Below are positions 6,613 to 12,644 of a stretch of DNA of 18,316 bases, one piece after another. Made by a program: the position numbers and the translations under genes. Position 1 is the first letter of the stretch. Every line of letters begins with the position of its first letter. The notes below the pieces were generated by a model. It did no database searches, was not told where the DNA came from, and saw only the letters and a list, made by a program, of their open reading frames with translations. The stretch comes from an uncultured Oscillospiraceae bacterium (GTDB lineage Bacteria > Bacillota > Clostridia > Oscillospirales > Oscillospiraceae), in NCBI GenBank assembly GCA_934546685.1, contig CAKTEB010000045.1, positions 1 to 18,316 on the forward strand, written 5' to 3'.

Positions 6613-7941
6613 CTACTTGCTCATGACCCAGGTGTCCTTGAAGCCGTTGATGGGGGCCGCCGCCCCCTGCTGCTGGACCGTAAACCTGGACAGGCCGCCC
6701 ATCCAGACCCGCAGGGAATCAGAATGCACGGTGTAGGCCCGGAAATCACACCGGGCGGGATAGGTGGACACCCCATCCTCCCCCAGCACCGGCTGGGTCT
6801 CCACCTGGATTTGCTCCTGGGCGATATACCGCCGGGGCTCCCGGCAGAGGGCCTCCATGAGCTTCTGCCTTTGCTGCTCGGTGAGGTTTTGGCCCCGGAG
6901 CGCGCCCATCCGGCGGTTGCTGGAGACGTCCTTCAGGATCAGCGTATCCATGTGGGACAGGATATATTCCCGCTGCTCCGGATACCAGGGCAGATAGGTG
7001 GGCACATTGGGCAGCAGCGGCTCCTCGTCCAGATAATACCGGATCATGGCCGGAATGAAGTAGTGAAGCCCCCGATCCTCCGCCAGGGAGCACCCTGGGG
7101 CGTTGAGGATGGCCAGGTGCCCGGAGGCGTAGGCCTCCATGAGATGGGGCACGCCGCAGGGGGTATCCGGATCGAAGCACAGAGGATCCAGCATGCAGTC
7201 CAGGGCCAGCCGATGGAGGATGGACACCCGCTGGAAGCCCCCCTCCGGTGCCCGGTAATAAACCTTGTTGTCCATGACGATCAGCTGCTCCGCCTGGGCC
7301 GCCACGGCCCCGGTGAGCTCTGCCATGTACTTCAGCTCAAAGTAGCTAAGCGCGTCCTTCCCCTCGCTGAGCAGTACCACGATGCCGCCCTCCAGCTCCG
7401 GATCTCCGTCCATAATATCCCGATACAGCTGCCGAAGCAGGATGTCCAGGCCGCAGTTGTCGCAGAGCTCCGGCACCTGGTAGTTCTCCGGGGCGATCTC
7501 CCGGCAGAGCTTCCGGGCAAAATGCGGATAGGTGCAGCCGTCCGGCACGGACAGGCTGTCCTCCATGGCGTACCAGGCCCCGTCGGTGCCGCAGACTAAG
7601 TCCGTGGCGGTGATGTGAGTATAGATGCTCTTGGGGGGCGTGATGCCCATGCACTGGGGCTTAAAGTCCATGGAGGACAGCACAAATTCCTCCGGAATGA
7701 CCCCATCCCGCAGGATCATCCGGTCATGATACACGTCGCTGAGAAAGATATTCAGGGCGTTGATCCGCTGAATGAGCCCCTGCTCCAGCTTCGTAAAGGT
7801 CTCGGCGGAGAGCACCCTGGGAATGGGATCGAAGGGCCGCCCAGTAATCTGCCGCTGGCCCTGGCGGACCACGGCGAATTTCGCGCCCTGCTCCTTCATC
7901 CATTCATTGACCCGCTGCCGCTGCAATGCAAGCTTTTCCAT
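6613..7941 (-). CDS. Circularly permuted ATP-grasp protein (CP_ATPgrasp type)
   Basis: This 442-residue protein matches the circularly permuted ATP-grasp family (older names DUF404/DUF407), predicted ATP-dependent peptide or amide ligases. Family landmarks run in order: 'RPFDPIPRV' (35-43), 'ILRDGVIPEE' (76-85), 'MEDSLSVPDG' (126-135), 'LDPLCFDPD' (251-259), 'NAPGCSLAEDR' (280-290), 'EPLLPNVPTY' (307-316), 'DFRAYTVH' (399-406), 'GGLSRF' (415-420) and the terminal 'KDTWVM' (435-440). Several usually invariant positions differ: the EDNLRVPSG motif reads EDSLSVPDG, the glycine-rich KPxxGSGGKG loop reads KDVSSNRRMG (337-346), and the SQGGGSKDTW end reads INGFKDTW. The ATP-binding loop may be impaired or belong to a separate subfamily. 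GGAGG lies 6 nt before ATG 7941. It opens the five-gene minus-strand block; the usual fused or adjacent alpha-E domain is absent. Family is sure, activity is not. Confidence 0.87.
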   Translation of the reverse strand: MEKLALQRQRVNEWMKEQGAKFAVVRQGQRQITGRPFDPIPRVLSAETFTKLEQGLIQRINALNIFLSDVYHDRMILRDGVIPEEFVLSSMDFKPQCMGITPPKSIYTHITATDLVCGTDGAWYAMEDSLSVPDGCTYPHFARKLCREIAPENYQVPELCDNCGLDILLRQLYRDIMDGDPELEGGIVVLLSEGKDALSYFELKYMAELTGAVAAQAEQLIVMDNKVYYRAPEGGFQRVSILHRLALDCMLDPLCFDPDTPCGVPHLMEAYASGHLAILNAPGCSLAEDRGLHYFIPAMIRYYLDEEPLLPNVPTYLPWYPEQREYILSHMDTLILKDVSSNRRMGALRGQNLTEQQRQKLMEALCREPRRYIAQEQIQVETQPVLGEDGVSTYPARCDFRAYTVHSDSLRVWMGGLSRFTVQQQGAAAPINGFKDTWVMSK

Positions 7942-7979
7942 GGAAAACCTCCTTGCCCACTGTTGATCTTATCCTATCC

Positions 7980-8008
7980 ATGTTAGCACAACTTGCCGGA
8001 ATATGCAA
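7980..8008 (-). promoter_or_regulatory. Possible promoter for the ATP-grasp gene block
   Basis: On the minus strand TTGCAT (8003-8008) and TAACAT (7980-7985) are spaced 17 bp and lie upstream of ATG 7941. Both hexamers are imperfect, so this is a weak call. Confidence 0.3.
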
Positions 8009-8098
8009 CGATGAAAGCAGATTTCCGGCTCCGAGGAGCTCCGGCGGCACCTCCCTGTTTCCCCATTTTCTATCAGCATTCCCGGGCCTATACAACAT

Positions 8099-8126
8099 TT
8101 CACAAACAGTTCATTAAAAGTTCATG
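8099..8126 (+). repeat. Three direct repeats TTCAYN with 11-bp period (response-regulator-type box)
   Basis: TTCACA (8099-8104, reading from the second T of the run), TTCATT (8110-8115) and TTCATG (8121-8126) follow each other at an exact 11-bp period with 5-bp gaps; the last two share the 7-mer AGTTCAT. This is the geometry of OmpR/PhoB-family binding sites. The array ends 20 bp before the htrA -10 box, covering the -35 region. Confidence 0.6.
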
Positions 8127-8146
8127 CAAATGGTTCCCGGATTCCG

Positions 8147-8152
8147 TATACT
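8147..8152 (+). promoter_or_regulatory. -10 box of the htrA promoter, no good -35
   Basis: TATACT stands 62 nt before the htrA start. At 16-19 bp upstream no hexamer resembles TTGACA; instead the direct-repeat array fills that place, which suits a promoter dependent on an activator. Confidence 0.6.
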
Positions 8153-8167
8153 GTAGGCAGGTATCAT

Positions 8168-8191
8168 AGCCGGGAAAGCATCTCCCCGGCT
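8168..8191 (+). promoter_or_regulatory. Stem-loop in the htrA leader
   Basis: AGCCGGG (8168-8174) pairs perfectly with CCCGGCT (8185-8191) around a 10-nt loop, starting about 10 nt after the predicted transcript start and ending 12 nt before the GGAGGG ribosome-binding site. It has no T-run, so it is not a terminator; it may stabilise or tune the mRNA. Confidence 0.4.
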
Positions 8192-8214
8192 AAATTCCCA
8201 AACGGAGGGATACG

Positions 8215-9474
8215 ATGGAACCTTTTGAGCACGATTCCGACTATCTGGATGACGCTTCGCCATATCAGGGCTACTACAGCACCGGCGGCCAGTGCCGCCC
8301 CCCCAGGAAGCCCAAAAATCACGGCTGGATCGCCGCCGTCACCGGCGTGCTGCTGCTGTGCATCACCGCAGGGGCCACCCTGTCCCGGAACAGCGAGCCC
8401 CCAGTACCCCAGGACACCCAGGATCCCCAGCCCTCGCCGATCTCTACCTCCACCTCCGGCGGCGCGGAGACGGCGGCAGAATCCTCCCCCGCGGCCACCC
8501 CGGATCAGTCCTCTCTTTTGGGCAGCGGTGCGGTATTGACCATTTCCCCCAGCACGGATGAGACCCTGGAGCTGCCGGACATCTACAAAAAGGTAATCCC
8601 CAGCGTGGTGTCCATCACTGCCGTGGGCGCCTCCTCCACCTCTACGGGCACCGGCGTTATCATGTCCTCTGACGGCTATATCATCACCAACTACCATGTG
8701 GTGTCCTCCGCCAAGGAGATCACCGTACTGCTCACCGACGGCCAGGAGTATTCTGCCGCGGAGGTGGGCGGCGACGAGACCTCGGATCTGATGGTGCTGA
8801 AGATCGCCGCCACAGGCCTGACCCCCGCGGAGTTCGGCGATTCCGACGCGGCAGAGGTGGGCGACGCGGTGGTAGCCATCGGCGACCCCCTCGGCATTGA
8901 GCTTCGGGGCACTATGACCGATGGCATCATCTGCGGCATCAAGCGGGATGTCAGCGTGGGAGACCGCACCATGACCCTGATGCAGACCAACGCCGCCCTG
9001 AACAACGGCAACTCCGGCGGCCCCCTGGTCAACATGGAGGGCCAGGTCATCGGCATCAACACCATCAAGCTCTCCTCCTCGGGCTATACCACTGTGGAGG
9101 GTCTGGGCTTCGCAATCCCCATTTCCTCCGCTAAGCCCATTGTGGATGAGCTGGTGGAAAAGGGCTACGTCACGGGCCGCCCCGCCTTTGGCTTCTCAGT
9201 GGAGCAGCTGGAGAGCCGGATCAGCCTGTACTATAATCTGCCCGGGCGGCTGTATATCCGCTCGGTGGAGCCTCATTCCGACGCCTACGCCCAGGGCGTC
9301 CGCGCCGGTGATATCATCACCGCCATCGACGGTCAGTCTGTCATCACCACCGACGAATTCAACCGGATCAAGAATCAGTACGAGGCCGGAGATCAGATCT
9401 CTCTGAAGCTCTACCGGAACGGCGAGAGCTATGAGGTCACGGTGACCCTGATGGATCGGGCAAACCTCGATTAA
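8215..9474 (+). CDS. htrA: HtrA/DegP-like membrane-anchored serine protease
   Basis: This 419-residue S1C-family protease degrades or refolds misfolded proteins outside the cytoplasmic membrane. Order of parts: a cytoplasmic N-terminus (1-36), one membrane segment (about 37-56), a Pro/Ser/Thr-rich linker (about 57-115), the trypsin-like domain with the full triad His161 (NYHVV), Asp191 (TSDLMVL) and Ser267 (GNSGGP), and one C-terminal PDZ domain (about 325-415, with 'GVRAGDIITAIDG'). Layout and length match Gram-positive HtrA/YyxA-type proteins. ATG 8215 follows GGAGGG by 5 nt. It is transcribed alone, divergently from the ATP-grasp block, and ends at a strong terminator shared with the ROK gene. 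The repeat array and poor -35 upstream suggest control by an envelope-stress or phosphate-type two-component regulator, although no such pair lies in the window. Confidence 0.95.
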   Translation: MEPFEHDSDYLDDASPYQGYYSTGGQCRPPRKPKNHGWIAAVTGVLLLCITAGATLSRNSEPPVPQDTQDPQPSPISTSTSGGAETAAESSPAATPDQSSLLGSGAVLTISPSTDETLELPDIYKKVIPSVVSITAVGASSTSTGTGVIMSSDGYIITNYHVVSSAKEITVLLTDGQEYSAAEVGGDETSDLMVLKIAATGLTPAEFGDSDAAEVGDAVVAIGDPLGIELRGTMTDGIICGIKRDVSVGDRTMTLMQTNAALNNGNSGGPLVNMEGQVIGINTIKLSSSGYTTVEGLGFAIPISSAKPIVDELVEKGYVTGRPAFGFSVEQLESRISLYYNLPGRLYIRSVEPHSDAYAQGVRAGDIITAIDGQSVITTDEFNRIKNQYEAGDQISLKLYRNGESYEVTVTLMDRANLD

Positions 9475-9482
9475 CGCCCATA

Positions 9483-9517
9483 AAAAATGGATGCTGCATG
9501 CCGCAGCATCCATTTTT
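9483..9517. terminator. Bidirectional terminator between htrA and the ROK kinase gene
   Basis: A perfect 15-bp stem (9483-9497 with 9503-9517) and 5-nt loop, A-rich on the left outer side and T-rich on the right, lies between the convergent genes. Confidence 0.93.
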
Positions 9518-9527
9518 GTCTATATTT

Positions 9528-10484
9528 TCAGCGATACAGGGGCAGCATGGCCGCGCCGATGATCCCCGCGTCGTTGCCCAGGGTTGCCCGGACGATCCGG
9601 GTGCGCCGAGCGGAGGCTCTGGCGTAGTCCTCCCGATCAAAGACCGCACGCACCGGCTGGAGCAGCCGCTCCCCTTGGTTGCAGATGCCGCCGCCTACGC
9701 AGAGCACCTCCGGCTGGAAGATGTTCACGATAGAGGTAAGGCCGCAGGCCAGATAGGAGATGTATTGTTCCACCACCCGCCGCGCCGTCTCGTCCCCCCG
9801 ATCCATGGCGTCAAAGCAGGTGCGGCCATTGACCTGCTCCAGCTCCGTGGCCAGCTTCCACATGAGGCTCTCAGGATGCTCCTCCATGGCCCGCTTGGTC
9901 TGGCGGATCAGGGCAGTGGCAGAGCAGTAGGCCTCGAAGCAGCCCTTTCGCCCGCAGGTGCAGGGCTCGCCGTCCTGTACCATGACGAAATGGCCGATCT
10001 CCGCCCCGGCGAAGTTAAAGCCCGTCAGCAGCCGTCCGCCAAGGACCACACCGCCGCCCACACCTGTTCCCAGGGTGATAGCCACCAGGGAGTGGCTGCC
10101 CCGTCCGGAGCCCGCCACAAATTCACCTAGGGCCGCGGCATTAGCATCATTTTCCAGGAAAACAGGCTTCCCCAGCCGATCCGATACCAGCCTGGAAAGG
10201 GGCGTATTCCGGAACCCCAGGTTGCAGCTGTACTCCACCTCGCCCTTTTCGGAGTTGGCAATGCCCGGGGTGCCGATGCCCACAGCCTCCACCTCGTCTA
10301 AGGTGATCCCCGCATCTGCCACGGCCTTCCGCGCCGCCTCGGCAATGCGGTCCGCAATAGTATCCGCCGGTGCGGGCAGGCCGGTCTTTACGGTGCCCCG
10401 GCCCAGAATCCTGCCCTGCCGATCCACCACGCCGCAGGCCACGTTGGTGCCCCCCAGATCTACGCCCAGATAATACACAGTCAT
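9528..10484 (-). CDS. ROK-family glucokinase
   Basis: This 318-residue sugar kinase of the ROK family most likely phosphorylates glucose with ATP to glucose 6-phosphate in the cytoplasm. Visible are the phosphate-binding DLGGTN (9-14), catalytic aspartate in ENDANAA (D113), 'LGTGVGGG' (138-145), the zinc site with H165 and CxCGxxGC (C175, C177, C182), and E184 in CFEAY. Length is typical (about 310-325). The frame is open for 117 more codons upstream, but ATG 10484 is the true start: the DLGGTN motif begins 8 residues in, AAGGGG precedes it, and the promoter lies in the upstream part. It is divergent from the zinc-ribbon gene and stands alone. Substrate assignment (glucose rather than N-acetylmannosamine or fructose) rests on overall resemblance to Firmicute GlkA-type enzymes. 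Confidence 0.92.
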   Translation of the reverse strand: MTVYYLGVDLGGTNVACGVVDRQGRILGRGTVKTGLPAPADTIADRIAEAARKAVADAGITLDEVEAVGIGTPGIANSEKGEVEYSCNLGFRNTPLSRLVSDRLGKPVFLENDANAAALGEFVAGSGRGSHSLVAITLGTGVGGGVVLGGRLLTGFNFAGAEIGHFVMVQDGEPCTCGRKGCFEAYCSATALIRQTKRAMEEHPESLMWKLATELEQVNGRTCFDAMDRGDETARRVVEQYISYLACGLTSIVNIFQPEVLCVGGGICNQGERLLQPVRAVFDREDYARASARRTRIVRATLGNDAGIIGAAMLPLYR

Positions 10485-10514
10485 TTCCCCTTTGCAGTGT
10501 TTCTTCGTGGGTCT

Positions 10515-10543
10515 ATTGTATAATGACCGCCCCGGTTCGTCAA
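10515..10543 (-). promoter_or_regulatory. Sigma-A promoter of the ROK kinase gene
   Basis: On the minus strand TTGACG (10538-10543) and TACAAT (10515-10520) are 17 bp apart, upstream of ATG 10484. Confidence 0.85.
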
Positions 10544-10560
10544 GGGATCCATTTCCCATC

Positions 10561-10589
10561 TTGACAGTCATTTTAGAACTTGCTATAGT
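10561..10589 (+). promoter_or_regulatory. Strong sigma-A promoter of the zinc-ribbon gene
   Basis: A perfect -35 TTGACA (10561-10566), 17-bp spacer and -10 TATAGT (10584-10589) with an extended TGC just before it. The -35 elements of the two divergent promoters are 17 bp apart. Confidence 0.9.
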
Positions 10590-10620
10590 CGGAGTAAATG
10601 AACCTAAGGAGGCAACCGAA

Positions 10621-10926
10621 ATGGATACCGAATCGATCCTTTCCAAATTAGACGAGATCACCGCTCTGCTGGAGCTGTCCTGCCGGCAGCAGCAGGAGAT
10701 CTTAGCAAGGCTGGACAAGCTGGAGATGCCCGCTCCGGCGGAACCCCAGGAAGCATTCCAGGAGCCCATGGACATTCCGGAGATTCCCTCCATCGAATTT
10801 CCCTTCCGGCCCGAGGATCTGCTCACCTGCCCCAAATGCCATATGATGCAGTCCTCCAGTCATAACGCGTGCAGTCACTGCGGCGTGCCCTTTATCTTTT
10901 TATCCGAGAACCCGGAAGAGGCTTGA
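10621..10926 (+). CDS. Small protein with N-terminal coiled coil and C-terminal zinc ribbon
   Basis: This 101-residue protein is not recognised as a named family. Residues 1-36 form a heptad-like helix (SILSKLDEITALLE... to ARLDKLE) that could dimerise. Residues 37-66 are acidic and rich in Pro and Glu. Residues 70-87 hold CPKC-x10-CSHC (C70, C73, C84, C87), a four-cysteine zinc ribbon, followed by a short acidic tail. Start ATG 10621 has AGGAGG 8 nt upstream and lies 31 nt after a near-consensus promoter with an extended -10, so strong expression is expected. No terminator follows, so transcripts may run into the beta-helix gene. It could be a nucleic-acid or protein adaptor; nothing shows enzyme activity. 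The reading frame is very probably real given promoter, ribosome-binding site and motif. Confidence 0.82.
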   Translation: MDTESILSKLDEITALLELSCRQQQEILARLDKLEMPAPAEPQEAFQEPMDIPEIPSIEFPFRPEDLLTCPKCHMMQSSSHNACSHCGVPFIFLSENPEEA

Positions 10927-10964
10927 TTTGGCGCAATACCGCAGAATCTGACCATTCCTCCGGC

Positions 10965-10994
10965 TTGTATTTTCATACCGAACTATTGTATAAT
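10965..10994 (+). promoter_or_regulatory. Promoter of the Gly-Gly-Pro beta-helix gene
   Basis: A perfect TATAAT (10989-10994) lies 18 bp after a weak TTGTAT (10965-10970), 59 nt upstream of the start codon. Confidence 0.65.
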
Positions 10995-11053
10995 AACGTT
11001 GGCTTCGGATTGCTTCTCCGTGCCTTATCAACGACGAAAGAAGGATGATAATT

Positions 11054-12523
11054 ATGTCCAAGATCCAAGGAATTACATATGAGCCCCCCGTACGGGAGGA
11101 ATTTAAGATGCCCACCCTGGAAGAGATGATGGCCATGATGGGCGGCCCCGGCGGCGGCCCTGGTGGCCCCGGCGGCCCTGGTGGTCCTGGCGGCCCTGGC
11201 GGCCCTGGTGGCCCTGGTGGCCCCGGCGGCGGCCCTGGAGGCCCTCCTGGCGGCCCCAACACCCCAAAAACGCCCGTGGCCCTGCGCGAGGGCGGCAAGC
11301 TGGTGATGGGCAGCTTTGACAAGGCTCCCACCGTTGCCGGCACCATCGGCGACACAGAGGCCAAGGCCGTATATATCGAATCCGACGATCCCGACGCTGG
11401 CGGCATCACTGTCTCCGGTGAGGGCGAGACGTACACTGTGGAGGACTCCACCATCTTCCTGCACTCCAACTCCAACGGTCTGGGCGGCAAGGGCTCCGGA
11501 TTATTCGCCGGGGATCACTCGGAGATGACCATTAAGAACTGCAAGGTGCTCACCGTGGGCAAGTCCCGCTGCTGCACCGCCACCGAGCAGTATTCCAAGA
11601 TGTACATCTACAACAGCTATCTCCACGGCCATGGCGCGCCCTTCGGTGCTGCCGCCGCCAATCTGGAGGACGCTGGCAGCCCACCGGCGGCCCTGGAGAT
11701 CCAGGGCAACTGCCGCACCCACTGCACCCAGTCCAACTCCGAGACCTATCTTTATGATTCCACCATCATCGGCGACGGCTGGGCGGCTCTGTCCACCGAC
11801 GGCTCCGAGGGCTATGTAAAGCTGGAGGCTAACAACTGCAAGGTGCAGACCATTCTCTCCGGCTACGGCGCTTATGCCGATGGCTGCTGCCATGATTTCT
11901 TCAACTCCTGTGACTTCGACGTGGCGGATCAGGCGGGCATCATGGCCGGTGAGTGCGATATGACCTTTGACGACTGCACCGCCGTCTGCGGCAGCTACTT
12001 TGCCCATATCCACTGCGTCATGGGCATGCCCTCTGAGGTGGGCACCCTGACCGTGCGGAACAGCGCCGTAAACTCCGTGAAGGACGCGGTGTCCATCCGC
12101 AGCCAGAACGCCATTGTGAACATCGAGAGCAGCGACATCACCGCCGACAACGGTGTGCTGGTGCACTCCATTGTGAACACCGACCCCAACGCCACCAAGA
12201 CCGGCGGCAAGCGGGTCTACGGCATCCACGTTCACATCAAGGACTCCGAACTGGAGGGCGCCATCCTCCACGAGGATCCTGACCGTGAGATGAACGTCTA
12301 CTTCGAGGGCTCCTCCCTGGTGGGCGCCATCCAGGGAGCCATCCTCCACTTCGATGGGGAGAGCAGCTGGACTGCCACCAATCAGTCCTCTGTGACCATC
12401 GTCGGCGAGGTAGACACCGATCAGATCGACGCCCCCGCGGGAGTTACCATCCAGGCCGTGGCCGCCAAGGCCGGCACCTATACCCTGGCCTCCGGCGGTA
12501 TGCTGGTGATCAAGGAAGCATAA
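11054..12523 (+). CDS. (Gly-Gly-Pro)n tract protein with parallel beta-helix repeats
   Basis: This 489-residue protein is not assigned to a named family. Residues 1-29 are a short charged/Met-rich head without a signal peptide or membrane segment. Residues 30-68 are twelve Gly-Gly-Pro-like units. From about 75 to the end the protein is made of short beta-strand turns with Asn/Asp/Ser-rich corners ('VEDSTIFLHSNSNG', 'MTIKNCKVLTVG', 'MYIYNSYLHGHG', 'VNIESSDITADNG'), the pattern of a right-handed parallel beta-helix as in pectate-lyase-like proteins and Cthe_2159-type carbohydrate-binding proteins. It contains many cysteines, including two CC pairs, unusual for an exported protein of this group. 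ATG 11054 is preferred to ATG 11045 because GAAGG sits at proper distance from it. It has its own promoter and a stem-loop downstream. A related partial gene lies at the right edge. Surface or matrix role versus cytoplasmic role is open. Confidence 0.78.
   Translation: MSKIQGITYEPPVREEFKMPTLEEMMAMMGGPGGGPGGPGGPGGPGGPGGPGGPGGPGGGPGGPPGGPNTPKTPVALREGGKLVMGSFDKAPTVAGTIGDTEAKAVYIESDDPDAGGITVSGEGETYTVEDSTIFLHSNSNGLGGKGSGLFAGDHSEMTIKNCKVLTVGKSRCCTATEQYSKMYIYNSYLHGHGAPFGAAAANLEDAGSPPAALEIQGNCRTHCTQSNSETYLYDSTIIGDGWAALSTDGSEGYVKLEANNCKVQTILSGYGAYADGCCHDFFNSCDFDVADQAGIMAGECDMTFDDCTAVCGSYFAHIHCVMGMPSEVGTLTVRNSAVNSVKDAVSIRSQNAIVNIESSDITADNGVLVHSIVNTDPNATKTGGKRVYGIHVHIKDSELEGAILHEDPDREMNVYFEGSSLVGAIQGAILHFDGESSWTATNQSSVTIVGEVDTDQIDAPAGVTIQAVAAKAGTYTLASGGMLVIKEA
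11141..11257 (+). repeat. Nine-base tandem repeat coding Gly-Gly-Pro
   Basis: Thirty-nine codons make one GGP, one GGGP, seven consecutive GGP, one GGGP, one GGP and one PGGP. Gly codons alternate GGC/GGT/GGA and Pro codons CCC/CCT, so the array is kept at protein level rather than being a fresh DNA expansion. All length changes by whole units stay in frame. Confidence 0.95.
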
Positions 12524-12535
12524 GCAGATTTCGTT

Positions 12536-12565
12536 CAGGGGCTGCCGCATTTGCGGCGGCCCCTG
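12536..12565 (+). terminator. Stem-loop after the beta-helix gene
   Basis: A 13-bp stem with one T-G wobble (12536-12548 with 12553-12565) and ATTT loop begins 12 nt after the stop codon. It lacks a proper T-run (TTGCGC follows, which is also the -35 of the next promoter), so termination may be partial. Confidence 0.6.
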
Positions 12566-12594
12566 TTGCGCGTCTCTCCGGGATATGCTATACT
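12566..12594 (+). promoter_or_regulatory. Promoter of the M29 aminopeptidase gene
   Basis: TTGCGC (12566-12571), 17-bp spacer, TATACT (12589-12594) with extended TGC before it. The -35 directly abuts the preceding stem-loop. Confidence 0.75.
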
Positions 12595-12644
12595 CACTCT
12601 GCGGTGCTCCCGCTCCAATTTTTTAGAAATGAGGTTTCCTTCCG

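Noticed and set aside
6268..7599. Long plus-strand open frame (443 codons) opposite the ATP-grasp gene
   Set aside because: It is a GC-rich shadow: the minus strand matches a known family along its full length and this frame has low-complexity His/Gly/Leu-rich sequence with no recognisable motif.
10485..10835. 117-codon N-terminal extension of the ROK kinase frame
   Set aside because: It would run through both divergent promoters and part of the zinc-ribbon gene; the kinase domain starts at ATG 10484 with its own ribosome-binding site.
10513..10994. Twelve-base identity CTATTGTATAAT at 10513-10524 and 10983-10994
   Set aside because: Both copies fall on -10 boxes (the first one read from the opposite strand), so the likeness is explained by promoter consensus rather than a shared element.
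11141..11257. Short tandem repeat considered as a CRISPR-like or mobile repeat
   Set aside because: The period is 9 bases without spacers and the units stay in the reading frame as Gly-Gly-Pro codons, so it is a coding repeat.
10900..11490. Minus-strand open frame giving a collagen-like Pro-Pro-Gly repeat
   Set aside because: It is the exact antisense of the Gly-Gly-Pro tract; the plus-strand gene has promoter, ribosome-binding site and coherent beta-helix sequence, while this frame has none.
11501..12550. Minus-strand open frame (349 codons) opposite the beta-helix gene
   Set aside because: Its sequence is a Gly/Val/His-rich shadow of the plus-strand gene, without promoter or motif.
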